Positions 1-5,722 of a DNA stretch of 7,148 nucleotides are shown here, one piece after another. The stretch is from DATFAS01 sp035254305 (GTDB taxonomy: Bacteria > Bacillota > Bacilli > Aneurinibacillales > RAOX-1): contig DATFAS010000071.1 of NCBI GenBank assembly GCA_035254305.1, positions 1-7,148 of the forward strand, written 5' to 3'. Every line of letters starts with the position of its first letter. The stretch's first letter is position 1. Under the pieces are notes generated by a model. The model was not told the origin of the DNA, did no database searches, and saw nothing but the letters and a program-made list of their open reading frames with translations. Made by a program: the position numbers and the translations under genes.

Positions 1-11
1 GGTTAACATAT
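1..11. promoter_or_regulatory. Possible BirA operator half-site, cut by window edge
   Basis: The first 11 bases, GGTTAACATAT, are identical to the right half-site of the bioY operator at 105-115. Any matching left half lies outside the window. It may be part of a second, upstream BirA operator, or a chance match in AT-rich DNA. Confidence 0.3.
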
Positions 12-60
12 AACAATAATATAGCATAATTTAGCAGAGTTCTACCTATTTTTTTCATAA

Positions 61-90
61 TTGACAAGATGAGGTGTGCATATGTAAACT
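61..90 (+). promoter_or_regulatory. Sigma-A promoter of bioY
   Basis: A perfect -35 TTGACA at 61-66 is followed after 18 bases by TAAACT (85-90), a 4/6 match to the -10 consensus. A perfect TATAAT also occurs at 95-100 but has no good -35 at 17 bases. With either -10 box, the BirA operator covers the -10 and start region, which fits repression by occlusion. Confidence 0.55.
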
Positions 91-115
91 TTAATATAAT
101 AATAGGTTAACATAT
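80..115. promoter_or_regulatory. BirA (biotin repressor) operator of bioY
   Basis: The arms ATATGTAAAC (80-89) and GTTAACATAT (106-115) form an inverted repeat with one mismatch and a 16-base spacer. This is the architecture and core (GTTAAC/GTAAAC) of BirA operators in Firmicutes. It ends 12 bases before the bioY start codon and overlaps the promoter. Inference: biotinyl-AMP-loaded BirA represses bioY when biotin is plentiful. Confidence 0.8.
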
Positions 116-127
116 TTAGGAGGCTAT

Positions 128-694
128 ATGAAGGACTCTAAGCTAAAAATGATGATTTTGTCGGCCATGTTTGCAGCTCTTACGGCTATTTGTGCACAAG
201 TATCGATCAATTTAACACCAACAGTCCCTATGACCTTCCAAACATTTGCCATTGGTCTCACTCCCATTCTATTAGGAAGTAGGTATGGGATGCTGTCGGT
301 GATCCTGTATTTATTCCTCGGGGCCATTGGACTTCCTGTTTTTGCGAATATGAAGGGAGGACTTCAAGTATTGGTAGGGCCAACGGGAGGTTACTTAATT
401 GGATTTGTGGTTGCTGCGTATATCATTGGGAAGGTCTCAGAGATGGGGCAGGTCCATCTAGTAAAAGTGATCGGCGCTAATTTAGTGGGTTTGGTGATTA
501 TCTATGTCATTGGAACAGGCTTCTTAAAGCTGGTGACACATATGGATTGGCCCAAAGCCATTGCTGTAGGAGTGCTACCTTTTCTCATAACCGACATGAT
601 TAAATTAGTCATTGCATCGATACTTGGTGTCACCGTTCGCAAACGCCTAGTGCAAACGGGTTTACTCCCACAAAACTTAAAGAGTCAAATTTAA
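128..694 (+). CDS. bioY: BioY, biotin ECF-transporter substrate-binding S component
   Basis: The 188-residue product is the usual length for BioY, the membrane S component that binds biotin and works with the shared EcfAA'T energy-coupling module (or, in some bacteria, alone). About six hydrophobic segments are visible. BioY hallmarks include an alanine-rich first helix with small-residue spacing (AMFAALTA, about 13-20), the GAIGLPVFA motif (about 65-73), and a GPTGGYL loop (about 84-90). The short basic C-terminus follows the last helix. The start is ATG at 128, with AGGAGG at 118-123. No ecfA or ecfT gene lies nearby, as expected when the energy module is encoded elsewhere. Regulation is by the BirA operator immediately upstream, and a terminator follows the stop codon directly, so it is monocistronic. 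The family call is secure; in vivo biotin specificity is supported by the operator. Confidence 0.95.
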   Translation: MKDSKLKMMILSAMFAALTAICAQVSINLTPTVPMTFQTFAIGLTPILLGSRYGMLSVILYLFLGAIGLPVFANMKGGLQVLVGPTGGYLIGFVVAAYIIGKVSEMGQVHLVKVIGANLVGLVIIYVIGTGFLKLVTHMDWPKAIAVGVLPFLITDMIKLVIASILGVTVRKRLVQTGLLPQNLKSQI

Positions 695-718
695 CCGCCA
701 AGCATAGGTGGTTTTTTT
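693..718 (+). terminator. Rho-independent terminator of bioY
   Basis: AACCGCC (693-699) pairs with GGTGGTT (707-713), a 7-bp stem with one G-U pair and a 7-base loop, running into seven T residues at 712-718. It overlaps the TAA stop codon. Confidence 0.85.
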
Positions 719-1080
719 CTGTTTAGGGTGAAGATAGTTGGAGTTTCCCCATAAAATGGGGTTGGACGGGGGAGATCTCCTTCTCTAATTACCCGGAAGT
801 ACTACTGAATCCAAAAACAGTACCCACTAGAGCCATGGAACTCTCTCTTCTATTGGGATAGTATGGATAAAAGAAGGTTTTACAAGGGGAAGAGGAAGGG
901 CATACTGAAATACTGAAAATGCTTAAATCAACATCATACATAACTAAGTAACTACAAGTGCCTACTAGAACGGACGGTCAATCCATAAAAGCCTGTATGT
1001 CACATAAGTACAGATTGGTCTACCTATGTTCACATAAACTGTACACAAAGGTGTGAGTACATAAGAAAGGAGTGTTTTGA
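719..1080. other. Intergenic region bioY-lgt, no gene recognised
   Basis: These 362 bases hold no ORF with a plausible ribosome-binding site. Visible structure: a CCCCAT/ATGGGG hairpin (747-761), a 10-base palindrome GGAGATCTCC (771-780), an imperfect 15-base direct repeat (819-833 and 957-971, 12/15 identical), and TCACATAA twice, 30 bases apart (1000 and 1030). GTACAG (1008-1013) can pair with CTGTAC (1039-1044), and TCACA (1030-1034) with TGTGA (1052-1056), close to the lgt ribosome-binding site. I see no convincing sigma-A promoter and no recognised riboswitch class. It may be an lgt leader or decayed sequence. Confidence 0.5.
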
Positions 1081-1083
1081 TTG
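1066..1083 (+). promoter_or_regulatory. Ribosome-binding site fixing the TTG start of lgt
   Basis: AAAGGAG at 1066-1072 lies 8 bases before TTG at 1081. No ATG or GTG in frame sits at a workable distance, and the family N-terminus (residues before the first membrane helix) is reproduced from this TTG. Confidence 0.8.
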
Positions 1084-1872
1084 CATCAATATATCGCATT
1101 TATCGGGCCTTTTCCGGTTAGATCTTATAGTCTTTTGTTTGGTTTGGCTTTTCTTCTGGGGCTTGGGGTTAGTGTGACATTGGCCAGGCTACAAAAGAAA
1201 GACCATCTAGTCGATCACATTTGGAATCTAGCTGCTCCAATGTTTATAGGAGCGATCATAGGATCGAGGTTTTGGGCGGTTTTTCTATTTGATTGGGATT
1301 TTTACTCCAAACATCCAGGGGAGATTCTTGCCATTTGGCATGGAGGTTTATCGATACAAGGTGGGATTGTGGGGGCTATCTTAGTTGGGATTTGGTATGT
1401 TAGGAAGCATGGATTGTCTTTTTGGGAATTTGCAGATCTTTTGGCTCCGGGGCTCATTCTCGGTCAAAGCATTGGTCGTGATGCTAACTTGATGAATGGG
1501 GATGCTTTTGGTGATCCAACGGGTGGAAATTTTGGGATTCTCTATCCTGAAGGGACGAATGCACGGTTAGTGAATGGAGATCAGCCCTTGTGGCCTGCCG
1601 AGATTTGGGAAGGGCAGATGGATGTGATTTTCTTTGCCATCTTGCTTATCTTAATGCAAGTGAAGTTAAAGAGGGGATATCTCTTTCTCATTTACAATGT
1701 TATGTATAATTCCGGGCGGTTTGCATTGGAAATGCTGCGTGGAGATTCCCAAAGATTCGCATTCGGTTGGACAACGGCCCAGTGGACGGCTGTTGCTATG
1801 ATCGCATTATCCATAATCATTGGGTTCTATCTGCATTGGCGGGAAAGAAGTGTTACCCAAGAGGCGGTATGA
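1081..1872 (+). CDS. lgt: Prolipoprotein diacylglyceryl transferase family protein (divergent Lgt)
   Basis: Lgt moves diacylglycerol from phosphatidylglycerol onto the lipobox cysteine of prelipoproteins at the outer face of the cytoplasmic membrane. The 263 residues show about seven membrane segments and the family's ordered motifs: IGAIIGSRFW (56-65), WHGGLSIQGGIVGA (86-99), the signature loop IGRDANLMNGDAFG (131-144), PAEIWE (172-177) and GRFALEMLRGD (212-222). R133, N136 and R220 fit conserved positions (E. coli R143, N146 and, by alignment, the essential R239). Deviations: the signature has L for F and D for E, and the histidine equivalent to E. coli H103 is Q93. It stands alone between terminators rather than in the hprK-lgt-ppaX cluster common in Bacillales, so it may be a second, paralogous Lgt. 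Family assignment is firm; full activity as the housekeeping enzyme is less certain. Confidence 0.9.
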   Translation: MHQYIAFIGPFPVRSYSLLFGLAFLLGLGVSVTLARLQKKDHLVDHIWNLAAPMFIGAIIGSRFWAVFLFDWDFYSKHPGEILAIWHGGLSIQGGIVGAILVGIWYVRKHGLSFWEFADLLAPGLILGQSIGRDANLMNGDAFGDPTGGNFGILYPEGTNARLVNGDQPLWPAEIWEGQMDVIFFAILLILMQVKLKRGYLFLIYNVMYNSGRFALEMLRGDSQRFAFGWTTAQWTAVAMIALSIIIGFYLHWRERSVTQEAV

Positions 1873-1879
1873 TAGACAG

Positions 1880-1931
1880 AAAAAATCCGATATCTCCGTA
1901 AGAACGAAGGAAATATCGGATTTGCTTTTTT
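1880..1931. terminator. Bidirectional terminator between lgt and the FAD dehydrogenase
   Basis: AAATCCGATAT (1883-1893) pairs perfectly with ATATCGGATTT (1913-1923), 11 bp, extended inward by CTCC/GGAA after one mismatch. On the plus strand it runs into six T residues (1926-1931). On the minus strand the six A residues at 1880-1885 give the U-tract. It can therefore end both the lgt transcript and the convergent oxidoreductase transcript. Confidence 0.88.
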
Positions 1932-1964
1932 GAATTCTGTCTTCGCATATAAACTACATCAAAT

Positions 1965-2007
1965 AGGCCTCTTGTCAGATACAATCGTTGTACACGAAGG
2001 GGGGCCT
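1965..2007. repeat. Imperfect hairpin downstream of the FAD dehydrogenase
   Basis: AGGCCTCTT (1965-1973) can pair with GGGGGGCCT (1999-2007) using three G-U pairs, with an inner TACAA/TTGTA stem (about 1980-1992). No T-rich tract follows in either direction, so it is not a clear terminator. It may protect the 3' end of the minus-strand mRNA before the bidirectional terminator. Confidence 0.35.
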
Positions 2008-2038
2008 AATGGCTTGGTACCAGTCAAGCAATCCCTTA

Positions 2039-3469
2039 TTACTGCTTCTTCACAATATTGCGGGCAATCCACACACCAGCAGCTCCGGCTTGTGCTAATC
2101 CCCGGGTAATTCCAGCACCATCTCCGCCACAATATAATCCTTTGATTTCGGTTTCAAATTCTTCTGAGAGCTTCGGACGGGCTGAATAGAATTTAGCTTC
2201 CACACCATAGAACAAGGTATGTTCGGAAGAAATTCCAGGTGTCACCTTATCGAGCGCTTCTACCATTTCAATCAAGCTTTTCATAGTATTATAAGGAAGG
2301 ACTAGACCTAAGTCACCAGGTACCGCTTCTTTAAGTGTTGGTTCGATAAAGCCCTCCTTGATTCTTGCTTCAGTTGATCTTCTTCCACGAAGAATATCCC
2401 CATATTTCTGAATGATGACTCCTCCGTTGGATAAATCATTTGCCCGTTCACAAATTTCTCTGGCATATTCATTCGGCTTATCGAATGGCTCTGTGAATTT
2501 ATGAGAAACAAGTAAGGCGAAATTTGTATTAGAAGAACCTAACTTAGGATCCTTGAAGGCATGTCCATTCGCTGCCATGACACCGCTGTGGTTTTCTACC
2601 ACTACATGGCCGGATGGATTGCTGCAGAATGTTCGAACTCTTGTCCCTACCGAAGTATTGAAGATGAATTTACCTTCATAGAGATGTTCATTAATCTCTC
2701 TCATGACAACATCTGATGTCTCCACTCGTACACCAATGTCAACTTGATTGTTGTACATTTTGAGTTTGCGTTTTTTCAAGATTTCTGTAAGCCATGCTGA
2801 ACCATCTCTTCCTGGGGCGATCACGACAGAGTCGGCTAAATATTCTTCTCCATTCTTTAAGCGAATCCCTTTTACCTGATATTGGCCTGATTCTTGGGAA
2901 GTCAGAATATCCTCAACCTCTACTCTATGCAGCATATCAATCCGAGTATTGAGATATTCATAGATAGACTTAAGAATTTCTAGATTCTGTTCGGTACCTA
3001 GGTGGCGGACTTGGGCACGCAATAATTTCAATCCAGCAGAAAATCCTCGTTGTTCGATCTTCTTAATGACGTCAGTAGTTGGATCTGTTAATGTATTGAT
3101 GGCTCCATGGTTGAGATTAATCTCATCAACATAGCGAATTAAATCCAGTACTTGAGAAGGGGCAAGATAGTCGGTCATCCATCCGCCAAATTCCGTGGTG
3201 ATATTAAACTTTCCGTCGCTATAGGCTCCTGCACCGCCGAATCCACCTGTAATCGAACAGGACGGTAAGCAGCCTGCATATTCCTTCCTTCCAGCTGCCG
3301 GAGGGCAGAATTGTACCTTTTCTTCTAAGATCGGGCAACGACGTTGGTAGATGGTGTGGCCTTTATCAACAAGTAAAACCTTCATTTGTGGCGCTTTTAA
3401 GCTCAACTCATAACTAGCAAAAATACCAGCAGGACCAGCTCCTACGATAATCACATCATACTGTTTCAT
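2039..3469 (-). CDS. FAD-dependent dehydrogenase/oxidoreductase, COG2509 type, substrate unknown
   Basis: The 476-residue soluble flavoprotein begins with a Rossmann dinucleotide-binding motif GAGPAG (10-15) followed by an acidic-end strand LLVDKG (32-37), which binds the ADP part of FAD. Further family features are GGFGGAGAYSDGKFN (75-89), APGRDGSAWL (218-227) and the C-terminal FAD segment GLYCGGDGAGITRGLAQAG (444-462). Four cysteines lie at 45, 55, 67 and 71 in an N-terminal loop; related proteins have a Cys-rich loop here, but metal or Fe-S binding is only a suggestion. No experimentally fixed substrate is known to me for this group. The start ATG has AAGGAGG 9 bases upstream (3479-3485). 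It is the only gene downstream of a purine riboswitch and a promoter flanked by PurR-like boxes, which argues for a role tied to purine supply or redox of a purine-related compound (inference). The mRNA probably ends at the shared terminator with lgt. Confidence 0.9.
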   Translation of the reverse strand: MKQYDVIIVGAGPAGIFASYELSLKAPQMKVLLVDKGHTIYQRRCPILEEKVQFCPPAAGRKEYAGCLPSCSITGGFGGAGAYSDGKFNITTEFGGWMTDYLAPSQVLDLIRYVDEINLNHGAINTLTDPTTDVIKKIEQRGFSAGLKLLRAQVRHLGTEQNLEILKSIYEYLNTRIDMLHRVEVEDILTSQESGQYQVKGIRLKNGEEYLADSVVIAPGRDGSAWLTEILKKRKLKMYNNQVDIGVRVETSDVVMREINEHLYEGKFIFNTSVGTRVRTFCSNPSGHVVVENHSGVMAANGHAFKDPKLGSSNTNFALLVSHKFTEPFDKPNEYAREICERANDLSNGGVIIQKYGDILRGRRSTEARIKEGFIEPTLKEAVPGDLGLVLPYNTMKSLIEMVEALDKVTPGISSEHTLFYGVEAKFYSARPKLSEEFETEIKGLYCGGDGAGITRGLAQAGAAGVWIARNIVKKQ

Positions 3470-3492
3470 TCGTTAGTTCCTCCTTATAAACG

Positions 3493-3550
3493 AAAAAATT
3501 CCTGTACACGAAAAAGGTCGGATGATCCGAACCTTATCGTAGACAGGAAT
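3493..3550 (-). terminator. Riboswitch-controlled attenuator ahead of the FAD dehydrogenase
   Basis: On the minus strand ATTCCTGT (3550-3543) pairs with ACAGGAAT (3505-3498). The stem continues inward through TACGA/TCGTG, AAGGT/ACCTT and CGGA/TCCG to a 3-base loop, about 22 pairs with small mismatches and bulges, followed by six T residues (3498-3493). The 5' arm is made of the aptamer's P3 and P1 3' strands (3537-3550), so terminator and aptamer exclude each other. An inner hairpin (about 3515-3536), itself followed by five T residues, could also terminate. Confidence 0.8.
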
Positions 3551-3600
3551 GTTACGGTTCCTTGTAGAGACCCTCAAACCATATCATTGAGGATATACGA
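3537..3600 (-). promoter_or_regulatory. Purine riboswitch aptamer, guanine-type specificity base
   Basis: All parts of the purine aptamer are present in order on the minus strand: P1 (TCGTA/TACGA, extendable past a one-base bulge), P2 (CCTCAA/TTGAGG) with an L2 loop containing ATATGG, the J2/3 segment GTCTCTAC, and P3 with the L3 loop CCGTAACA, whose CC can kiss the GG of L2. U47, U51 and A52 equivalents are kept. The base aligned with xpt position 74 is C (CCTG-U-C-TACGA), which in this family reads guanine/hypoxanthine; adenine switches have U. Two unusual features are U rather than A at position 73, and an A/G mismatch at the base of P3 (54/72). Confidence 0.92.
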
Positions 3601-3614
3601 ATAAGTACGTAAGT

Positions 3615-3643
3615 ATAATAACGAACAATCGGTTAGGTGTCAA
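3615..3643 (-). promoter_or_regulatory. Sigma-A promoter of the riboswitch-FAD dehydrogenase unit
   Basis: On the minus strand TTGACA (3643-3638) is followed by exactly 17 bases and TATTAT (3620-3615), 6/6 and 5/6 matches to consensus. Transcription would start near 3607, just before the riboswitch P1 stem, which fits the aptamer being at the RNA's 5' end. Confidence 0.85.
3617..3629 (+). promoter_or_regulatory. PurR-box-like site within the promoter spacer
   Basis: AATAACGAACAAT matches the Bacillus PurBox consensus AWWWCCGAACWWT at 12 of 13 positions. It lies between the -35 and -10 boxes (touching the -10), where bound PurR would block RNA polymerase. Confidence 0.55.
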
Positions 3644-3658
3644 TAGATATTATATGTT

Positions 3659-3671
3659 ATTGTTCGTGTTC
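3659..3671 (-). promoter_or_regulatory. PurR-box-like site upstream of the -35
   Basis: Minus-strand GAACACGAACAAT matches the PurBox consensus at 10 of 13 positions, with the CGAACWWT core intact. It faces the site at 3617-3629: the nine-base arms ACGAACAAT and ATTGTTCGT form a perfect inverted repeat, 29 bases apart. Bacillus PurBox pairs are usually 16-17 bases apart, so this spacing is about one helical turn longer. Confidence 0.5.
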
Positions 3672-3709
3672 AATACTCAATGACGTTGAGAATAGAAAAT
3701 TAACTATCT

Positions 3710-3722
3710 AAAACCGAACATT
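3710..3722 (+). promoter_or_regulatory. PurR box, perfect consensus match
   Basis: AAAACCGAACATT fits AWWWCCGAACWWT at all 13 positions. It lies about 70 bases upstream of the -35 box of the riboswitch promoter and 38 bases from the next box. A 5-bp inverted repeat CTCAA/TTGAG (3676-3690) lies between them. Confidence 0.6.
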
Positions 3723-3792
3723 AATGGAGTCAGAAGCTGTTAAAAATTAAAAATAGCCTCTTTTTTTCGATTCCATTTGTTATCTTGCAAAT

Positions 3793-3817
3793 AAAAACAC
3801 CCTAGAGCCTAGGGTGT
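3793..3817 (-). terminator. Rho-independent terminator of the bcrC-like gene
   Basis: On the minus strand ACACCCTAG and CTAGGGTGT form a perfect 9-bp stem with a 3-base loop, ending in TTTTT (3797-3793). It lies 30 bases past the stop codon and separates this gene from the downstream riboswitch unit. Confidence 0.9.
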
Positions 3818-3846
3818 GATGGGTATTCTTATTCACTTGCACAACG

Positions 3847-4443
3847 TCACTTTGGTTTGGGTGCCCATACTTTATGCTCTAGCGTTTCATAGATTTCAAT
3901 CAAGGAAGTTAAAATCATATTTAACAACCTCCATCTTAAGGTAAGCCTGTATAGAAGAAGGGCTGAGCCCATACCAATGACTGTCCCGGCGAGAACATCA
4001 GTCGGATAATGTACACCTGTCCACACTCGAGAAAAAGCCACACACGCGGCAAAAATGAGCCAAAAGAATCCATCCTTTCTTCTCCAAAGGAAGATGCTCA
4101 TGGCAATGACGAATGCACCTGCTGCATGATCGCTTGGAAATGATGCATTCGCAGCATGCGGGATCAGTTGAATCACATGATGATGGACAAAGGGCCGATC
4201 TCTGTAAAACAATAATCCCAGCCCTGCATTGATTCCTAGTGCTAAACAGGCAGATAGAAGGGCTCCGGCAACCATTCGTCTATTTTGAGGGGTCCGGTAA
4301 AACCAGTAAAGAATCACACCAAGATAAAATAAATACTCCCCATCCTCAGCAAAGAAATCCATGATTGGATTCAGGAAGGGGTAAACATCTGCTAAGTGAT
4401 TAATGGATTGAAACCATTGATAGTCGATTAATGATAATCCCAT
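3847..4443 (-). CDS. bcrC: Undecaprenyl-diphosphatase, BcrC type (PAP2 superfamily)
   Basis: BcrC-type enzymes remove the outer phosphate from undecaprenyl diphosphate at the membrane's outer face, recycling the lipid carrier for cell-wall synthesis and giving bacitracin resistance. The 198-residue protein has about five membrane helices and the three PAP2 phosphatase motifs: YRDRPF (80-85, with R83-P84), SFPSDHA (101-107, catalytic H106) and SRVWTGVHYPTD (138-149, H145 and D149). The stretch LIPHAANASFPSDH closely resembles B. subtilis BcrC, which likewise lacks the lysine of the general first motif. The start ATG at 4443 has AAAGGA at 4457-4452. It is monocistronic, with its own terminator. 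B. subtilis bcrC uses ECF sigma factors, but I could not find a complete ECF promoter here. Confidence 0.92.
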   Translation of the reverse strand: MGLSLIDYQWFQSINHLADVYPFLNPIMDFFAEDGEYLFYLGVILYWFYRTPQNRRMVAGALLSACLALGINAGLGLLFYRDRPFVHHHVIQLIPHAANASFPSDHAAGAFVIAMSIFLWRRKDGFFWLIFAACVAFSRVWTGVHYPTDVLAGTVIGMGSALLLYRLTLRWRLLNMILTSLIEIYETLEHKVWAPKPK

Positions 4444-4658
4444 GAAATTTGTCCTTTCTTATTCACTCGCATTACCAACTAATCTTAAGGGTCATTGCTG
4501 AAAATAAGCTTAAAAAAATGTGAACATCAGTAATTTTTCACTATTATTATGGTTATTACTAGATCATTAATCCGTTCGTTTCATGTGTTTTTCTCAAAAA
4601 TATACTTTTAGCAAAATTAAAATTACGATATAGTGATTGAAAGGTTTACATTAGGGAA
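4444..4658. other. Divergent intergenic region, bcrC/DMT transporter
   Basis: AT-rich spacer that must hold promoters for both divergent genes. On the plus strand TATAGT (4629-4634) is a 5/6 match to a -10 box, but the -35 at 16-17 bases (TTTAGC/TTTTAG) is poor. No good promoter for the minus-strand gene was recognised. Nothing else stands out. Confidence 0.35.
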
Positions 4659-4681
4659 TGCCCCTTGTTTCAAGGAGGGCA
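4659..4681 (+). repeat. Leader hairpin burying a Shine-Dalgarno-like sequence
   Basis: TGCCC and CTTG (4659-4667) pair with CAAG and GGGCA (4671-4681, two-base bulge) around a TTT loop. The 3' arm holds AAGGAGGG (4672-4679), an excellent Shine-Dalgarno sequence with no ATG, GTG or TTG at a usable distance after it. No U-tract follows, so it is not a terminator. Confidence 0.45.
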
Positions 4682-4712
4682 CTCTACCTTAATAGAAAGG
4701 GAGGTGCATTAT

Positions 4713-5657
4713 CTGCGTCCTATTATTCTAGGTATTTGTGCTGCTTTCTTTTTTGCTTTCACGTTTATACTAAATAGAATGATAGAGTTATCAGGAGGAA
4801 GCTGGATTTGGAGTGCTTCGTTACGATATATCTTTATGGTTCCATTTCTCTTGCTCCTTGTGACGTCTAGAAAGAATTTGGGTCTGCTTCTAAAGGAAAT
4901 GAAGATCAATCCAAGTGGATGGTTGCTCTGGAGCATGGTTGGATTTGGACTATTTTACGCTCCATTATGTTTCGCTGCTGCGTATGGTCCCGGGTGGTTA
5001 ATTGCTGGAACATGGCAAATTACGATTGTTTCAGGTACCTTGCTTGTCCCATTTTTTTATGAGACGATTCAAACCACCAAGGGCCCGATCAGAAAAAGAA
5101 GAACCATTCCGACTAAGGGGCTTGCATGGTCTAGCTTCATCCTGCTTGGTATTGCCCTGATGCAATTCGAACAGGCTCATCAACTAACGTTTAAAGATGT
5201 GTGGTTTGTAGTTTTACCTGTTCTCATTGCCTCCTTTGCTTATCCACTTGGTAATCGTAAAATGATGGAACTATGCGCTGGTCGTTTAGATGCTTATCAG
5301 CGGGTTCTAGGCATGACTTTAGCGAGTTTACCATTTTGGCTTATTCTATCAATATACGGGATAACAACGGCTGGATTCCCTAGCCAAGGGCAGATGGTTC
5401 AATCTCTTCTTGTGGCTATTTGTTCGGGTGTCATTGCTACTGTGCTATTTTTTCGTTCAACGGATATGGCTAGTGGTAATATGCAGAAGCTAGCGGCAAT
5501 TGAAGCTACGCAATCAATGGAGGTATTATTTACAGTGCTAGGTGAATGGCTCCTTGGAAGCCCTATTCCTTCAGGGTTATCATGGATGGGAATGTTTCTA
5601 GTAATCCTAGGGATGGTATCCCATAGCCTGAAGGATAAATTTTCAATCCGAGCATAG
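4713..5657 (+). CDS. EmrE-like multidrug efflux/DMT-superfamily transporter
   Basis: From 4713 the product is 314 residues with about ten hydrophobic helices, the two-fold EamA/DMT layout. Stretches such as RMIELSGGSWIWSASLRY, GPGWLIAGTWQITIVSGTLL and AYPLGNRKMMELC match the EmrE-like (PF13536) group often annotated as multidrug-resistance efflux transporters in Bacillus; the actual substrate is unknown. Start choice is open. The frame extends to a TTG at 4665 with a weak AGGGA, but family members as I recall them begin directly at the RPIILG segment. The best-placed ribosome-binding site, AAGGGAGGTG (4697-4706), sits 6 bases before a CTG at 4713. A GTG at 4704 lies inside that site and is unlikely. 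No terminator separates it from the nitroreductase gene 65 bases downstream, so the two are probably one transcript. Confidence 0.88.
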   Translation: MRPIILGICAAFFFAFTFILNRMIELSGGSWIWSASLRYIFMVPFLLLLVTSRKNLGLLLKEMKINPSGWLLWSMVGFGLFYAPLCFAAAYGPGWLIAGTWQITIVSGTLLVPFFYETIQTTKGPIRKRRTIPTKGLAWSSFILLGIALMQFEQAHQLTFKDVWFVVLPVLIASFAYPLGNRKMMELCAGRLDAYQRVLGMTLASLPFWLILSIYGITTAGFPSQGQMVQSLLVAICSGVIATVLFFRSTDMASGNMQKLAAIEATQSMEVLFTVLGEWLLGSPIPSGLSWMGMFLVILGMVSHSLKDKFSIRA

Positions 5658-5722
5658 CTGGTTAAATCTACCTATACAAAAATGAAATTTGGCGATACTA
5701 TTCTAATGAAGGAGTGATAGAA

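Noticed and set aside
862..915. A 17-codon plus-strand ORF starting MDKRRF in the bioY-lgt gap.
   Set aside because: No ribosome-binding site precedes it and the composition looks like chance.
1965..2007. A GC-rich hairpin as a dedicated terminator of the FAD dehydrogenase.
   Set aside because: No T-tract on either side, and the stem depends on several G-U pairs; the bidirectional terminator at 1880-1931 is far better.
3537..3600. Reading the riboswitch as an adenine sensor because its platform resembles pbuE.
   Set aside because: The base aligned to position 74 is C, not U, with the same spacing to P1 as in xpt and pbuE; guanine-type is favoured until tested.
4578..4583. TGAAAC on the minus strand upstream of the bcrC-like gene, as in ECF sigma-M/X promoters.
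   Set aside because: No CGTC-like -10 element follows at the required 15-17 bases, so the promoter is incomplete.
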